Assembly: GCA_963580285.1 (NCBI GenBank)
Contig: OY757011.1
Span: 117,423,037 to 117,487,036 of the forward strand
Length of the DNA stretch: 64,000 nt
Direction: 5' to 3'
Origin: Lucinisca nassula
Lineage: Eukaryota; Mollusca; Bivalvia; Lucinida; Lucinidae
The number at the start of each line of letters is the position of its first letter. The first letter of the stretch is position 1. The notes below the pieces were generated by a model, which was given only the letters and a program-made list of their open reading frames with translations, was not told where the DNA came from and ran no database searches. The position numbers and the translations under genes were made by a program. Shown here piece by piece: positions 43,457 through 54,960 of this stretch.

Positions 43457-44966
43457 AACAAGGCAACGCCAAGCGTAGCATCCCCTCGCAACTGCATGCC
43501 ATTCATCTGTGTCTTCTATCATGTTCACAAATTTTTTTAGGTTAAGTCCTTTGTGACCTTGACCCCTGACCTCGAAAGTCAATAGGGTTCATCGTCTCCG
43601 CATGGTTAAAATTTGTGGAAGGTTTGATGGTTCTGTGATGATCACTTTGTCTTCTTTCATGTTCACAAGGTTTTTCAGGTGAAGTACAAGGTGACCTTGA
43701 CCTTTGACCCCTGACCTTGAAAGTCAATAGTATTCATCGACTTCGCATGGTAAACATTTGTGGAAGGTTTGATGCTTCTACGATGAAACTGTGTCTTTTG
43801 TCCTGCTCACAAGATTTTTAAGGTCAAGTCCATTTTGACCTTGACCTTTGATCCCTGACCTTGAAATTCAATATGGTTCACCCTCTCTACATGGTAAACA
43901 TTTGTGGAAGGTTTGATGCTTCTAGGATGAATACTGTGTGTTCTATCATGCTCACAAGGTTTTTAAGGTCAAGACCACTGTGACCTTGACCTTTGACCTT
44001 GAAATTCAATAGGGTTCATTGTCTCTGTATGGTGAACATTTGTGGAAGGTTTGATGATTCTATGTTGAATACTGTGTCTTCTATCATGCTCACAAGGTTT
44101 TCAAGGTCAAGTCCATTGTGACCTTGACCTTTGACCCCTGACCTTGAAATTCAATAGGATTCATCGTCTCCGCATGATGAACATTTGTTGAAGGTTTGAT
44201 GCTTCTATGATAAATACTTTGTCTTCTATCCTGCTCACAAGGTTTTCAAGGTCAAGTCCATTGTGACCTTGACCTTTGACCCCTGACCTTGTTCTATCAT
44301 GCTGACAAGGTTTTTTAAGGTCAAGACCACTGTGACCTTGACCTTTGACCTTGAAATTCAATAGGGTTCATTGTCTCTGTATGGTGAACATTTGTGGAAG
44401 GTTGATGATTCTATGTTGAATACTGTATCTTCTATCATGCTCACAAGGTTTTCAAGGTCAAGTCCATTGTGACCTTGACCTTTGACCCCTGACCTTGAAA
44501 TTCAATAGGGTTCATCGTCTCTGCATGGTGAACATTTGTGGAGGGCTTGATGCTTCTGTCTTCTATCCTGCTCACAAGGTTTTCAAGGTCAAGTCCATTG
44601 TGACCATGACCCTTGACCCCTGACCTTGAAATTCAATAGGGTTCATCGTCTCTGCATGGTGAACATTTTTGGAAGGTTTGATGCTTCTATGATAAATACT
44701 TTGTCTTCTTTCCTGCTCAAGGTTTTCAAGGTCAAGTCCATTTTGACCTTGACTTTTGACCCCTGACCTTGAAATTCAATAGGGTTCATCTTCTCTGCAT
44801 GGTGAACATTTGTGGAAGGTTTGATGCTTCTATGATAAATACTTTGTCTTCTATCCTGCTCACAAGGTTCCGGACAGACACACAAACACACAGAAACACA
44901 CACACACACACACACTAACACACCGACGCACGGCACCGATGCTATATCCCCATTCGCAACGGATAA
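43457..44966 (+). mobile_element. Stem-loop-ended element (ATCCCCTCGCAAC family) with nuclear-receptor-like repeats
   Basis: The 5' end is AACAAG, imperfect hairpin GCAACGC-CAA-GCGTAGC, then ATCCCCTCGCAAC. The 3' end is (AC)n (44880-44916), then ATATCCCC-ATTCGCAACG-GATAAC. The core has about nine 145-160-bp units containing GTGACCTTGACCTTTGACCC and CCTGACCTTGAAATTCAATA, with CATGGTGAACATTTGTGGAA and GGTTTGATGCTTCTATGAT. On the minus strand these read GGGTCAAAGGTCA, a direct repeat spaced by one base. Confidence 0.78.
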
Positions 44967-45131
44967 CAAAATGATTTTGAAACATTCAAACAGTATCTTA
45001 CAACAAGGAAACCGCTGTAATATTTGCTATATCACAAAACAGAAACTAGTTATTGGGCATGTTAATTTGATGTTAGCTTGCGTAAAATTCAATGTAATTA
45101 ACTGGTATTTTAGATCTGTTCCCTATAGTGA

Positions 45132-45700
45132 AACAAGAAGCCTATGGGCCACAAGTCTCACCAGAGCTCAAGCCTTTCCTTGCCAACTGGACCAGTAAAA
45201 CACATTATAAATACAAGATAGGTCAGTATGACCTAACTTCTCAAAAGATTTTGGTGATGTGAATTTTCTTGAGATTCAAGGTTGCACCTAGAAATTTTTA
45301 TCCTGTGCATTAAGATTTGCTTATGATAGGCAAGCGGGGCTCTGTAAGTAACACTATTTCTAGTTAAGAGCTCTTATTGTCTGAACCCTTTGATGAATCT
45401 ACTTTATATTTTGGTATGCTGATAGATACTGGTCAGAAATAGAAATTTTTATTCAAGATCATCCCCAACCCTGACCACAACCTAGAGGTCAAGGTCATGC
45501 ACCTAGAAATTTTTATCCTGTATATAAGTGCATTAAGATTTGCATATGATAAGCAAGCGGGGCTCTGTAAGTAACACTATTTCTAGTTAAGAGCTCTTAT
45601 TGTCTGAACCCTTTGATGAATCTACTTTATATTTTGGTATGCTGATAGATACTGGTCAGAAATAGAAATTTTTATTCAAGGTCCCACCAATGCCTCATAT
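45132..45700 (+). mobile_element. CTCACCAGAGCTC element 5' end followed by a recent ~220-bp duplication
   Basis: AACAAG, then AGCC-TAT-GGGCC, then CTCACCAGAGCTCAAGCC, like 27282. A block starting GCACCTAGAAATTTTTATCC at 45285 recurs at 45502 (TGCATTAAGATTTGC, AGCGGGGCTCTGTAAGTAAC, GAGCTCTTATTGTCTGAACC), nearly identical over about 175 bases. No 3' end was seen. Confidence 0.55.
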
Positions 45701-45854
45701 CAAATTTAAAGTCAACTGTATCAAGGGAAGTCAATTTAGTTGTTTCTTGGTGTCAACAGAAACCTTTTGTCACATGATGTCAAACCAATCAAATCAAAAA
45801 TGAAGGTGTAGTACTTTTCAAGGTTTCGCCATTATTTAAATAAAAGCACTGCAG

Positions 45855-47231
45855 ACACTGCATAATACCCCGCCACTGCTAAACAATGTAACTTATTTGA
45901 AGATATGTCAAGGCTAAATAACTAGAAAGGGGATAGGCAGAGATGATCCACAAGTGTAATGTCTTAATGTGAGTGGATGAAGTTGTTAGAAGATGTAGGA
46001 AGCATATGTAAAAATCCATTTTTCAGACAGTTGATGGGAAGGCAACTCAATAATTTGACATTATTAGAAAATTATGGAGGCAAATATTTACCATAAGTGG
46101 CTGTGGAACATGTATCTATATGCGGTACATGTTAAAATTTCATTTTTCGATGTACTGCCTGTATGACTATATTCTTTCGTGAAGATTGATAATGAAGTAA
46201 TTTCTATGGTCATTGTGCTCCTTCCGCTGATTCAAAAAGGGCAGGCATGAAGTATGTAACATTTAATCTACTAAACTTCTATGAACTTTCAACAAAATAT
46301 TGTAAATAATAAAGGAACTACAGTCTAAAATGCATTTTTAAATACTTCAAGGGCAGATACATGTAACTCAAGAACTGGTATAGCCAAAGCAGCGGTCCTT
46401 GGCCACAATATGAACCATTTAGTCCTCTATGTATGTGTTAAGTTTCATCCAGATATTCCATATAGTAAGGGAACTAGAGGCCAAAAACCATTTTTCAGAT
46501 ATTTCAAAGGCAGATAACTCCATTGCTGGGAAAGCCAGAGACATGTTCCTTTGCCACAGTATGTAACATTTAATCTACTACATATCTATGAAGTTTCAGC
46601 AAGCTATTGTAAATAATAAACGAACTACAGTCTAAAATGCATTTTTTTAAATACGTCAAGGGCAGATAACTCAAGTACTGGAACAGCCAGAGTAGCAGTC
46701 CTTGGCCACAATATGAACCGAATAGTCCTCTATATATCTGTGAAGTTCCATCCAGATATTCCATATAGTAAGGGAACTAGAGGCAAAAAAAAACATTTTT
46801 CAGATACTGAAAAGGGCAATAACTCTGCTAAAAATTAACAGATTTTGCCCATTAACAATCCCAAACCCCTCAACCCCGATACTAATATGTATGCAAAATT
46901 TCAACAAAATCCGTGAAAAAATACGCAAGTTATCTATTGGAAACGAAGTGCGGACGGACAGACGTACTTACAGGACGGACTGTGGGGTTATCCATTGTAT
47001 TTTTCCCATCTAAAATTAACCCCACAATGACAAATTTGTTAACCCCACAATGCCATTTTAACCTCACAATGCCGGAATAAGCAGAAATAAACCTCATAAT
47101 GTGCAATTGTACAAGGGCGCTAATCCCACATTGTACGGGGCGTTTGTACGGACAGACATACGGATGGACGGACAGACGGACACCAGAGGGTATAACATAA
47201 TACCCCGCCACTATCGTGTGGGGGGGTATAA
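45855..47231 (+). mobile_element. Stem-loop-ended element (ATACCCCGCCAC family)
   Basis: The 5' X is AATACCCCGCCACTGC (45862-45877); the 5' hairpin is not clear. The 3' end is GGACGGACAGACGGACACC (47167-47185), then ATACCCCGCCACTATC-GTGTGGGGGGGTAT and AAAAA. The core (45890-46930) has ~150-bp units with AAGGGCAGATAACTCAAG, ATATGAACC, CCATATAGTAAGGGAACTAG and GAAGTTTCAGCAAGC. A second stretch (46980-47140) repeats TTAACCCCACAATGCCATTT-like words. Confidence 0.7.
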
Positions 47232-47277
47232 AAACAATTAAGAGTATGTTACTCGCTTAATATAAGTAAGTGTCTCC

Positions 47278-47335
47278 TGACAACCGGTTGTCAGGAGCAT
47301 TTTGATGGACAAAATGCTCCTGACAACCAGCAATG
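47278..47335. repeat. Compound palindrome CTCCTGACAACC/GGTTGTCAGGAG, left copy
   Basis: A perfect 24-bp palindrome (CTCCTGACAACC then GGTTGTCAGGAG) runs straight into GGTTGTCAGGAGCATTTTG-atgga-CAAAATGCTCCTGACAACC, so the middle arm can pair on either side. An inverted copy lies at 52046-52108. Between 47340 and 48200 are a SINE fragment (about 47598-47680), members of the 6652 hairpin family (47745-47890, 48150-48190), and otherwise plain sequence. Confidence 0.75.
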
Positions 47336-48204
47336 TTTTTCCAATAAAAACCTGCTTTAAAAGCATTTTTTAATAAAAATCTTAAATGTTTGGCAGAAAT
47401 TCATTATTTTCCCCAATAAAACCAGCTTTATCAGCATTTAATACAACAAATGACAAAGAAATTAATGTTTTCCTTCAAACAAATTCTTCAGTATTCATTT
47501 GTAACCAGACAATTAGGCAGACAATGGGACTGACAGTCAGACTTTGCTGTCACTTTCATAATTTGACAATAAACAACTGCTGATAGAGTTTATATGTATG
47601 GACGGGCTGACTCGCAGCAGTTTTCCTGGGCAGGCTTAGACCTAAGCAGATTACCAGTACTCATGTGTGGCCGGTATCAACTCTGCATGGAAGCATCGTG
47701 CAGCCCATCTATTTCTCCAAGCCCCGATGGGCGGATTCTATTAATCTGATTAGTCTGATCTGGATTTTCACTGTTTGCCATCCCTAAGATTTCAACAAGA
47801 CTGCATGGAGGCCCAAGGAATGGAAAGATGTGTAGACCCTGATCAGTATGCAACTTCAGGAGCATGCTGATCTGGGTCTGTAATGTTTACTGACACCCAA
47901 TTGTTCCAATGTTTAGGATCATTATGGTACACAGATTGTTAAGATCTCCTGTATTTACAGGAGCTGTTGCATAAGGTTGGACTGTCTATAAAAAGAACAA
48001 TCTGATTTCCTCTGTTTTCACTCTTACAATGTTTACTATTCCATTATCCCTAAAAAGCCAAGAAAAATTTGATAGCTTGAGGACTTGTTTTATTTCGATA
48101 AAATTTTAACAAACCTGCAAGGAGCCCCAAAGGTACAGAAGGATTGGCAAACAGTGTAGACCTGATCAGACTGCTTGTCAGGAGCAATTTGAGTTTTCTT
48201 ATAA

Positions 48205-48565
48205 CGGATATAGTTATGGTGCTAAAATGTCAAGGGCCCCTGCTCCTATAAGTGCCCCCTCACTGTTTTTCCAAGAACAAAATAACAAATCTGCTGTTGG
48301 AGGAAAAAATATTTTGGCTTACCTAAAGGAAAGTTTCAGACTTTCAGTCGTCACCGTTTCTGCTGTAAATCGTATCATGCAAGGTATTTCTAAACCCCTG
48401 GCTATCTAGGTACTTTACATGTTATGGTTCCACCATATTAGAATGGAAACCTACTACATGTAATTGGTTTTAAACTCTAAGTTCTGGTAATATTTTGTCT
48501 CTTATAAGCGCCCCCTCTTTTTTCCATTTTCTAAGCGCCCAGGGCGCTAAATGGGAGGAATACGG
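48205..48565. mobile_element. TA-flanked MITE (CCGTATTCC family), uninterrupted copy
   Basis: The right end GGCGCTAAATGGGAGGAATA-CGG is followed by TA. The body CCTATAAGTGCCCCCTCACT, TTTTCCAAGAACAAAATAAC and TCTCTTATAAGCGCCCCCTC matches the flanks of the interrupted copy at 28018-31137 in reverse. The last ~25 bases at the left are diverged. It supplies the empty site that defines the nested element at 28092-30851. The stretch 48570-49155 has no feature I can support. Confidence 0.7.
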
Positions 48566-49159
48566 TAGGTCCAAAGTTGGATTCACCAATGCCCCCACCC
48601 ATGGCAATGACAACAAGGTCAAGGTCATGGACTTAGAAATTTTTATTAATGTTAAAGGTGGGTTATTGAGCTATCGGTAAAAAATGCTTCCAAAAATAAA
48701 ATACATATAGCCGGTATTTTTCTTTAAAACAATACAAATGAATGCATTTTATGCAAAAATGCGAACAATTATGATGACAGGTAAACGAGTTTGAGAGGGA
48801 TTCCCTAACTAGGGCTTCAACACTAGTTAGATCTATTTTTAGTTCGTGACAAAAATAGAATCCCCATATATGACGTTATGCGACGTTCATTTTTGGCCTT
48901 GTTTGCTTAGGCCATGCCTGAATCGGAAAAAAATATGATGCTGAATACCATGCCATAAGTAATGACACTCAGAGATGATATTGTCGCCATCTATGTGTAA
49001 AGTGACACATTTATTTTTAGAACAGAAATTCCGAACACATGTTCAGAGTGAAGGGTAAACATCAATGAAAATGACCACTTTCACAAAGTTCCGAAGCTGT
49101 ATTTGGCTCCAGAAGCGTACACATGACAAAGGAGTATGAACTGAGGATAAAAACCAGAA

Positions 49160-50328
49160 AAACTAGAAAAGGTGTCCATAGGACACGGATGCCCCCGCAA
49201 AAATGCCATTGAGAAACAAGAGTTGTCAAAAGACTTCACCAGAATTTGAACTCACAGCCTTTTGAGTTAGAGTCCAAAGCCTTTGTGCTCGGGGATATTG
49301 TGTTTTTAAAAAGAAAAAAAAAAGAAGTAGAAAGAAAGAAAAAATGATGTTTAAAATTTCTGCCAAGTAATTTCTAAACTGATCCAGAAACAAGAAAGTT
49401 CTTGACAGCGTTTGAGTTTTGGACCCCTTTTTTGACCTTTGAACTCTAAGTATGACCTTGACCTTGGTGGGGGCCTGGGTTTGTGCGTGCAACACATCGT
49501 CTCATGGTGGTTAATATTTCTGCCAAGTAATTTCTAAATTGATCTAGCAATAAGAAAGTTATTGACAGCGTTTAAGTTTCGGACCCCTTTTTTGACCTTT
49601 GACCTCTAATAATGACCTTGACCTTGTAGGTGGGGGCCTGGGTTTGTGTGTGCAACACATTGTCTCATGGTGGTTAATATTTCTGCCAAGTAATTTCTGA
49701 ATTGATCCCGAAATAAGAAAGTTATTGACAGCGATGAAGTTTCGGATCCCTTTTTTAACCTTTGACCTCTAAGTATGACCTTGACCTTGTAGGTGGGGGC
49801 CTGGGTTTGTGCGTGCAACACATTGTCTCATGGTGGTTAATATTTCTGCCAAGTAATTTCTGAATTGATCCAGAAATAAGAAAGTTATTGACAGCGTTTA
49901 AGTTTCGGACCCCTTTTTTAACCTTTGACCTCTAAGTATGACCTTGACCTTGTAGGTGTTGGCCTGGGTTTGTGCGCACAACACATCGTCTCATGGTGGT
50001 TAATATTTCTGCCAAGTAATTTCTGAATTGATCCAGAAATAAGAAAGTTATTGACACCGTTTATGTTCCTGACCCCTTTTTTGACCTTTGACCTCTAAGT
50101 ATGACCTTGACCTTGTAGGTGGGGGCCTGGGTTTGTGGGCGCAACACATCGTCTCATGGTGGTTAATATTTCTACCAAGTTATTTCTAAATTGATCCAGA
50201 AATAAGAATGTTATTGACACCGTTTAGTTTCGGGGATGAATGGACGGGTGAACAGACAAACGGACGAACGGACAGGGGTAACACTATATGCCCTTTCCAC
50301 CATTCTTCGAATGGCGGGGGCATAAAAA
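49160..50328 (+). mobile_element. Stem-loop-ended element (ATGCCCCCGC family) with ~165-bp repeats
   Basis: The 5' end is CTAGAAAAG, hairpin GTGTCC-ATA-GGACAC, then GGATGCCCCCGC. The 3' end is GGACGAACGGACAGG (about 50262-50277), then GCGGGGGCAT and AAAAA. The core has six units from 49340 (CTCATGGTGGTTAATATTTC, CCAAGTAATTTCTGAATTGA, TTTGACCTTTGACCTCTAAG, TGACCTTGACCTTGTAGGTG). A short 5' end of another family (AACAAGAGTTGTCAAAAGAC) sits at 49215. 50330-50505 is plain sequence. Confidence 0.8.
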
Positions 50329-50506
50329 TTGAGGCGCGGTAGCTCAATAACCCACCTTTAAAGACTCAGGTTCAGGTATTTGTAATAGGTAAAAACTGAA
50401 CTGTTATAATGACTCTGGTTCATATTTGGTATCATAATAGATATAGGTCTGAAGTTTGATTCACCAATGCCCCTGCTCATGGCCATGACTTCAAGGTCAA
50501 GGTCAA

Positions 50507-51345
50507 AGACAATTATCCCCACACTTTTTAAAGCGTATGGGGATATTGTAAACGTCTCTGTCAGTCTGTCTGTCCATCCTTCTGTCCGTCTGTCCATCTG
50601 GGCGTCCGTCCGTCCGTCACGCTAACTCCTCCTTAACCACTGGTCAGAATGTAACCAAATTTGGTACATGGCTTCCTTACATGATGAGGGCATGCAAGGT
50701 CACATAATTTTTTGGCCCTGCCCCCAGGGGCCTTGGGGAGGGGTCAAAAGGTCAAATATCAACAAAACTCAATTTCAAAGTCAATTTTGTAGATTTTGAA
50801 ACCAAACTTTGCAAGAGTAATGATTAACAAAATATGTAACGCATATTGAACAGGATTTTGGCTGCGACCTCCGGGTCATGCCCAAGGGGTCAGACTTTGG
50901 GGGTCACGGGTGTCCAAATTTAAATTTTTCCAAATATAGCCATATGACATATATCAAATTGAAGGTGATAATCAGTAGAATACAATACAAGTAAAATTTA
51001 GACCCTGGGGTCAGAATGGAGCCCTGGGGGAGAGATCAAAGGGTAAAAATTTAAGTTTTTCTGAACAGAGTCATGTAGCATATCAAATTGAAGGGGATGA
51101 TTAGTATATAATAATACAGGTAATATATTGACCCTGGGGTCAACTTAGGGCCCAGTTGGTTTTTTATTGGTGCTTGCCCACTGCAACCCCTGGGTCATGC
51201 CCAAGGGGTCAGACTTTGGGGTTTGGGGGTCAAAATTAAAGTTGTCTGAATAAAGTCATATGGCATATCAAATCGAAGGGTATGATTAGTAGAATAAAAT
51301 AGTAGTAAAATTCTGAACATGAGGTGTAGACCTTTTTGCTTTGGA
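50507..51345 (-). mobile_element. Stem-loop-ended element on minus strand (ATCCCCA family)
   Basis: Read on the minus strand, the 3' end is ATCCCCATACGC-TTTAAAAA-GTGTGGGGAT then AA. It is preceded by a GACGGACGGACG-type microsatellite (plus strand CTGTCTGTCCATCC ... GTCCGTCCGTC, 50555-50618). The core has ~170-bp units (CATATCAAATTGAAGGTGAT, GACCCTGGGGTCA, GGGTCATGCCCAAGGGGTCA). The 5' end near 51345 is poorly preserved. Confidence 0.6.
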
Positions 51346-51357
51346 TGGGGAAGGGGT

Positions 51358-51703
51358 TACTGCCCTTTCAAGAATATTTCACTCATATTGATGCATGATA
51401 CTTCCACACAGAGCTGAATCCACATGAGTACTGGTAAACGGCTTACAGGTTCTACGCCAGGAAAAGTGGTGTGAGTCTGTTCCATCCATACATGTAAATC
51501 CTGTTGGTTGAGTTAGGTGGCAGAACTTGAGGTGTCATTTCATCTCTTATGTTGGATAAAAGTCCCAAACATTTGGAACTAACAGTGTCTCCAAAATATT
51601 CTGCACAGTGTTGACAGAGATATTAAACCTAAGATCAAACCTACTAAAGAAAAAGCCTAATGATGAAAGATTCAGTCCTCTTATCCACTAGACTATAGAG
51701 GCC
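51358..51703 (-). mobile_element. Diverged SINE
   Basis: CTGCCCTTTCAAGAATATTT at the left and TCCACTAGACTATAGAGGCCC at the right match the ends of the SINE at 38186-38397. The middle (GTGGTGTGAGTCTGTTCCAT, AGAACTTGAGGTGTCATTTC, GATAAAAGTCCCAAACATTT) matches the fragment at 58020-58215. Confidence 0.6.
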
Positions 51704-51756
51704 CAAAAGGTTTAGACTAACCATCAACACAATATATGTAGATCATTTTGGAGACT

Positions 51757-51836
51757 ATGTGCATGCATTGATACATATGTGCATGCATTGATACATATGT
51801 GCATGCATTGATACATATGTGCATGCATTGATACAG
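51757..51836. repeat. 20-bp tandem repeat, four copies
   Basis: ATGTGCATGCATTGATACAT is repeated four times without mismatch except at the end. 51840-52045 is plain sequence. The other copy of the CTCCTGACAACC palindrome follows at 52046. Confidence 0.9.
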
Positions 51837-52045
51837 GAGTTTAAATTTAGTGCAAATAAAGACATATCTATATGATCCTATCAATATTGCCTTTGCGGCA
51901 TGATGATTCCAAGCACATTTGAAAGTACTAGTAAAAGTTGAACATAAAACCACCCTCAAGCTGTGTTCTAGTTACATTTCATGTTATTTATGCTGCCTTT
52001 TAATTACTAAATAAAATTAAGAATTCATTTTATCTTCATTCCAGT

Positions 52046-52108
52046 TGCTGGTTGTCAGGAGCATTTTGGCTATCAAAATGCTCCTGACAACCGGTTGTCA
52101 GGAGACCT
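52046..52108. repeat. Compound palindrome CTCCTGACAACC/GGTTGTCAGGAG, right copy
   Basis: GGTTGTCAGGAGCATTTTG-gctat-CAAAATGCTCCTGACAACC, then GGTTGTCAGGAG. It is the inverted counterpart of 47278-47335. The two copies face each other like terminal inverted repeats of a 4.8-kb segment. Confidence 0.75.
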
Positions 52109-52312
52109 CGCCTAAATTTAAATCTGAATGGTTTTCAATGTTTTCTGAGAGTCTTAGACAGCTGCAAGTTTCATGAAGATTGCACAACTACTAAGGAATT
52201 ATGGTGGTCACAAACAAGACTCCAAGTATACATCTTATAAACTACATTTATGGGCTATATTAAAAAAAAGTGTCTTAATTTTGCTCCCATAAAATTCATT
52301 GAAAAAACTTAC

Positions 52313-52418
52313 TGAATTCAGACTCATCTGCTTCATTATCATCCATTTCATCATCAGCCATTCTGTTTGTATCATCTGTTTCATTATTGCTGTTAGGTGT
52401 CAAAGTGGATAACTGCAG
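52313..52418 (-). CDS. Zinc-finger/tyrosine-recombinase-like gene, upstream exon (acidic N-terminal region)
   Basis: A 106-nt exon read right to left. A pyrimidine-rich acceptor ending TTTACAG precedes 52418, and a strong donor GTAAGT follows 52313. It encodes about 35 residues, polar and then strongly acidic (ADDEMDDNEADESEF). It ends with one spare base, A, and the next exon at 37402 begins GT, so the join makes a Ser codon and keeps the frame. The ATG of the MADDE stretch has A at -3 and G at +4, a good initiation context, so the residues before it may be 5' UTR. A stem-loop-ended element begins about 110 bp upstream in the preceding intron. The splice signals and phase are seen; membership of this gene is inferred from the phase match and from acidic N-termini being common in the family. 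Confidence 0.62.
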
Positions 52419-53795
52419 CTGTAAATAAAACAATCTGCAGATACTGTGTTTTATCATGCATAATAAGCACTCACCTATTACATGCATGTAACTTTTTCTG
52501 TCAAAAATAGCAGAAAAAAAAAAAAAAAACAAGAGGGCCCAGAGGGCCCTAGGTCGCTCACCTGATCCAAAATATAACAACTGGGCCCGGGCAAAGGGCC
52601 AGGGAAGTTCATTTTTGGCCCAAGGGCTATAATTCTAACAATCTTAGTAGAGGTCGACTAGATGAAGCTTCAAACCAAAAATGAAAAACTTAGTCCTTGT
52701 GGTTTCAGAGAAAAAGATTTTAAAGCTTTTCCCCCCATAAAAGTGTATGTAAAAAATGTGGGCCCCAGGGCGGGGCCCCCAGGGCTATAAATTAAACAAT
52801 CTTGGTAAAGGTCCCCAAGATGAAGCTTCATACCAAATATGAAAGAACTGGGCCTTGAGGTTTCAGAGAAGAAGATTTCTAAAGACTTTCCCTATATAAG
52901 CCTATGTAAAACATGTGGGATCTGGGGCGGGGCCATTTTTGGCCCCAGGGCCATTATTTGAACAATCTCGGTAGAGGTCCTTTAGATGAAGCTTCATACC
53001 AAATATGAAAGACGCGAGCCTTGTGGTTTCAGAGAAGAAGATTTTGAAGGTTTTCCCTATATAAGTCTATGTAAAACATGTGGGCCCCGAAGTGGGACCA
53101 TTTTTGGCCCCAAGGCTATAATTTAAACAACCTGGTAGAGGTCCCTAGATGAAGCTTCATACCAAATATGAAAGACCTGGGCCTTGTGGTTTCAGAGAAG
53201 AAGATTTTTAAAGTTTTTCCCTATATATAAGTCTATGTAAAACATGTGGACCCCAGGGCGGGGCCATTTTTGACCCCAGGGCTATAATTTGAACAATCTT
53301 GGCAGAGGTCCCCTAGATGAAGCTTCATACCAAATATGAAAGACCTGAGCCAAGTGGTTTCAGAGAAGAAGATTTTTAAAGGTTTTCCCTATATAAGCCT
53401 ATGTAAAACATGTGGGCCCCGGGGCGGGGACCATTTTTGACCCCAGGGCTATAATTTGAACAATCTTGGTAGAAGTCCCCTAGATGAAACTTCATGCCAA
53501 ATATGAAAGTCCTGGGCGAATGTAGGACAAAACGTCCCATGGACAAAACGTCCCATGCCTTTTTTGACCAAGTGGACAAAACGTCCCACATCATTTTTTT
53601 AGGGTGGACAAAACGTCCCATATCATTTTGTCAGGGTGGACAAAACGTCCCACATCATTTTTTCAGGGTGGACAAAACGTCCCACACAGTTTTGACAGGG
53701 TGGACAAAACATCCCATGCTATTTTGACAGGGCGGACAAAACGTCCCATATTCTTGAGGTGGTGTAAGGGATTTGGAAGGGTATGTGACAATATA

Positions 53796-54001
53796 GAGTA
53801 AAAATTCACTATTAAGACCACCTTAAATTAAGACCAATTATACTTTTAAAAGCATATTTAGAAGGTTTTAGGTACATTTTCTTTGTATTTGCAGTGTCCA
53901 GTCTGCCCTAGTTGGAGCCCACCCTTGGAACTGTTCAAAAGTGGCCTTTTAGACCACTACTGAACAGTCCCAAGGTTGGTCTTAATATATGAATTTTACT
54001 G
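53796..54001. mobile_element. Small TA-flanked MITE (CAGTAAAATTCA termini)
   Basis: The left GAGTAAAAATTCACTATTAA-GACCACC and the right (complement) CAGTAAAATTCATATATTAA-GACCAACC are inverted repeats. TA flanks both sides (53794-53795 and 54002-54003). Its length is 206 bp. Such termini are typical of pogo/Tigger-like or mariner-derived MITEs. It is nested in the foldback element. Confidence 0.72.
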
Positions 54002-54925
54002 TACTACATGAACACTACAAAAATGAATGTGGAAATATAGTTGGATGCTTTTTTTTTTATAAAACATGAATATGCAAACACAATCATTAAAGAGCACAAG
54101 GTTAAGAGCACATTTTTTACATAAAAGAATTTGTTTTATGATAGCACATATAAGAAAATGTGTACAACTTATCTTACTCTGTTGAAAAAAAATAATAGTA
54201 TCAGTGGGTAATTGGCAAACAGTGCAGGCCAAGATCAGATGCCTCAGAACACGAGGTCTTATCAGGGCCTACACTGTTTGCAAAACTATAAGCCACTTTC
54301 CAAATTAATTTTAAACAAAACCCAACCTGATATCCCTATCTGAAACACAGTTTTCACCTATTATTTCATTACTGGATATATCTTGTATAAAAATACTAAA
54401 AGGTATCTTGTATAAAATACTGAAAACATCAAGAAAAACATGCCTTTATAATTTTGACTCCCTTAAAACCCACTTTACAAGTATGCCTGGAACTACTGAT
54501 CATGCCAAATATAGTCCTAATGGGTTGAGAGGTCCATAAAACCCCTAAGCACACATGTATAATTATAAAAAGTTATTACAAGTAATTATGCCCTTTTCAC
54601 TTTAATCTAACAAAGGTTTTTTCTTTGATTAGCTGCTAATTACAGAATTAATTTGTTGATAGGAAAATGTATAACTTTTGAAAATTCTGATTGGTTTTTG
54701 TGAGTCTTTATAATCTGTATGATGAAAATTAATGGTGATGATCAAATTGATCATAATTGAACAAACATTATTAAGTCAGTTCAATGAATTTAATCTAAGG
54801 TTGTAATTTTCTTATTCATTGTTAGAATTTTTGCATTGATGATTTCACTGTTATACATTTTTTCACCTTTTGTACATGTGCAGTACTACCTGCCTGTTGC
54901 AATAATTTCTCCATGAGCACCAAAA

Positions 54926-54930
<5 letters not shown>

Positions 54931-54960
<30 letters not shown>

